Shown here: positions 62,542-64,000 of the stretch, piece after piece
Layout: each line of letters opens with the position of its first letter
How positions within the stretch are numbered: the first letter of the stretch is position 1
Assembly: GCA_051883095.1 (NCBI GenBank)
Contig: JBJETB010000094.1
Coordinates: forward strand, 1-64,000
From: SUG1106 sp051883095
GTDB taxonomy: Bacteria; Bacillota; Clostridia; Peptostreptococcales; Anaerovoracaceae
Length of the DNA: 64,000 nt
Direction of reading: 5' to 3'
The notes under the pieces: generated by a model
The model's database searches: none
What the model was told of the DNA's origin: nothing
Seen by the model: only the letters and a program-made list of their open reading frames with translations
Program-made: the position numbers and the translations under genes

Positions 62542-64000
62542 ATGAATAAATTCAGATTAAATATCAACGGCAAAGAAGTTTTAGGCGTTGCCGGTCAGAC
62601 TATTCTTGAAGTTGCCAAAGAGAATGACATTTATATTCCTACTCTTTGTTATGACGAAAGAACCAAGATTTACGGTTCCTGCGGACTTTGCATGTGCGAA
62701 GTAGAAGGAAACCCTAAACTGTGCAAGGCTTGCGCTACTGAAATCGCTCCTGGCATGGTAATCAGAACTAATACAGAAAGAGTAATCGAATCAAGAAAAA
62801 CCAACCTTGAGCTTTTACTTTCCAACCACGTAGGTGACTGCAGACCTCCTTGCGTACTGGCATGCCCTGCTCATACTGACTGCCAGGGCTATGTAGGACT
62901 CATCGCCAACGGTGAATATGAAGAAGCAATCAAGCTCATAAAGGATAAGATTCCTCTGCCTGCAGCTCTGGGAAGAGTATGTCCTCATCCTTGTGAAGAA
63001 GCTTGCAGACGCGGACTTATCGACGAGCCGATTTCAATTCAGCAGCTTAAACGTTTTGCTGCAGACAACGACCTTGACGGAGAAGCTTTCATGCCTGAGT
63101 GCGAAGAAGACACTGGCAAGAGCGTAGCTATTATCGGTGGCGGCCCTATGGGTCTTTCCGCAGCATATTTCCTGAGACAGATGGGACACGCAGTGACTAT
63201 CTTCGAAGCAATGCCTAAGGCAGGCGGTATGCTTAGATATGGTATTCCTGAATACAGACTTCCTAAGGCTGTTCTGGACGAAGAAATCGCTACCATCGAA
63301 GCCATGGGTGTTGAAATCGTCACTAATACCAAGATCGGTGAGGATATTCCTTTTGAAACTGTTCAGGAAGATTTTGACGCAGTTCTTCTTGGTATCGGTG
63401 CATGGGTATCCACAGGTGTAGGATGTCCTGGAGAAGACGCTGAAGGCGTTATCGGCGGTATTGATTTCCTGAGAAAGGTTGTAAGAAACGAAGAAATAAA
63501 GCTTGGCGAAAAGGTTGCTATCGTCGGAGGCGGAAACACCGCTATGGACGCCTGCAGAACTGCAGTAAGACTGGGTGCCAAGGAAGTTTACAACATTTAC
63601 AGAAGAACCAAGGACGAAATGCCTGCTGATATGGTAGAAATCGAAGAGGCAGAAGAAGAAGGCGTAATCTTCAAGAACCTGACCAACCCTCTTGAAGTTG
63701 TCAAGGATGAAAACGGTCATGTAAAGGAAGTTGTTCTTCAGGTAATGGAACTTGGTGAACCTGATGCTTCCGGAAGAAGAAAGCCTATTCCTGTAGAAGG
63801 AAAGACAGAGACTCTTCCTATCGATACCATGATTCTTGCCATCGGTCAGGCAGTAGACGCTTCCATGTTTGACTGCGACAAGACAAGAAAGAATGCAATC
63901 GCATACGATCCTGATACATTCATGACCAGCATTTCTGGCGTATTTGCCGGCGGTGACTGCGGTAACGACAAGATCTCCATCGCAGTTGAAGCTATCGCTG
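62542..64000 (+). CDS. [2Fe-2S]/GltD-like FAD oxidoreductase subunit (cut by window edge)
   Basis: The frame opens at ATG 62542 with GGGGAGGAGG upstream and is still open at base 64000 (486 codons visible). It begins with a NuoG-type [2Fe-2S] ferredoxin domain (YGSCGLCMCEVEG and neighbouring CKAC), then a cysteine-rich helical GltD-type Fe-S domain (DCRPPCVLACPAHTDCQGY, GRVCPHPCEEACRRG), an FAD domain (AIIGGGPMGLSAAYF) and an NAD(P) domain (VAIVGGGNTAMDACRTA). It probably exchanges electrons between NADPH and the NuoEF-like pair; in clostridial relatives a formate dehydrogenase or hydrogenase catalytic subunit follows or is fused. The C-terminus is not visible, so that partner is unknown. Confidence 0.9.
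   Translation, partial: MNKFRLNINGKEVLGVAGQTILEVAKENDIYIPTLCYDERTKIYGSCGLCMCEVEGNPKLCKACATEIAPGMVIRTNTERVIESRKTNLELLLSNHVGDCRPPCVLACPAHTDCQGYVGLIANGEYEEAIKLIKDKIPLPAALGRVCPHPCEEACRRGLIDEPISIQQLKRFAADNDLDGEAFMPECEEDTGKSVAIIGGGPMGLSAAYFLRQMGHAVTIFEAMPKAGGMLRYGIPEYRLPKAVLDEEIATIEAMGVEIVTNTKIGEDIPFETVQEDFDAVLLGIGAWVSTGVGCPGEDAEGVIGGIDFLRKVVRNEEIKLGEKVAIVGGGNTAMDACRTAVRLGAKEVYNIYRRTKDEMPADMVEIEEAEEEGVIFKNLTNPLEVVKDENGHVKEVVLQVMELGEPDASGRRKPIPVEGKTETLPIDTMILAIGQAVDASMFDCDKTRKNAIAYDPDTFMTSISGVFAGGDCGNDKISIAVEAIA

Noticed and set aside
63034..63720. 228-codon minus-strand frame inside the GltD-like gene
   Set aside because: The plus strand is clearly coding with intact FAD and NAD(P) motifs; the antisense product has no recognisable domain.
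1..64000. CRISPR arrays, prophage or phage-defence islands
   Set aside because: No direct-repeat arrays, integrase, phage structural genes or known defence genes were seen; apart from the IS fragment the window is core chromosome.

Overview
The window reads as the chromosome of an anaerobic, low-to-moderate GC Firmicute of the class Clostridia. The evidence is the gene content. There is a Re-type citrate synthase gene followed by aconitase and isocitrate dehydrogenase, a giant 2-hydroxyacyl-CoA dehydratase-type activase, HymA/HymB-like NADH-oxidoreductase subunits, an oxygen-independent HemZ-like radical SAM enzyme, and a SecDF fusion. Firmicute operon orders also occur: dnaG-rpoD-trmK-nif3, nadD-yqeK-rsfS, and mltG-trmR-trhP. 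A family such as Anaerovoracaceae/Family XIII is a guess from gene content, not shown by the sequence. Almost every base is explained by ordinary, densely packed genes.

Layout. 1-563: the 5' part of an IS1182-type transposase (minus strand, cut by the window edge) with its promoter and two hairpins. 612-5810: a four-gene operon for the oxidative branch to 2-oxoglutarate (Re-citrate synthase, FadR-type regulator, aconitase, NAD isocitrate dehydrogenase). 5879-9327 (minus): a TRAP-TAXI uptake operon (lipoprotein, DUF1850, fused 4TM/12TM permease). 9502-10444: yedF and DUF3343, a pair linked to selenium metabolism. 10497-11573 (minus): a cysteine-rich protein with a possible sporulation promoter. 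11593-19073: M16 peptidase, dUTPase, dGTPase, primase, sigma-70, TrmK, Nif3 and a 39-residue membrane peptide, followed by RNase P RNA. 19468-23342: a chloramphenicol acetyltransferase-like gene, release factor 3 (minus) and a MATE exporter. 23343-24799: promoter, a structured leader that resembles the pan RNA motif, panD and panC. 24835-25374 (minus): a YkgJ-like protein on a probably leaderless mRNA. 25516-29739: the 1407-residue activase. 29795-33313: yebC, 6S RNA, a formate/nitrite channel and an OPT transporter. 33341-38402: polA, coaE, an orphan anchored family-5 binding protein and tRNA-Leu(CAA). 38444-41273: yajC and secDF. 41294-54835: rel, dtd, an MBL hydrolase, hemZ, hisS, aspS, nadD, yqeK, rsfS, leuS and RNase J. 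54849-60119: ylbF, efp, mltG, trmR, trhP and a CBS/CorC membrane protein. 60136-64000: a NuoE-NuoF-(2Fe-2S/GltD) electron-transfer operon running off the window.

Working together: the citrate operon feeds 2-oxoglutarate/glutamate synthesis. The terminal operon moves electrons between NAD(P)H and a partner enzyme (hydrogenase or formate dehydrogenase) lying beyond the window. The nearby formate/nitrite channel and the selenium-linked yedF pair would suit a selenocysteine formate dehydrogenase, but none is visible here. The central third is information processing: replication, transcription, translation, tRNA modification and RNA decay. The least ordinary items are the pan-like leader, the leaderless ykgJ mRNA, the cysteine-rich protein with a sigma-K-like promoter, and the citrate operon with a regulator embedded in it. 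I found no clear defence system, CRISPR array, prophage or obviously new multi-gene system.
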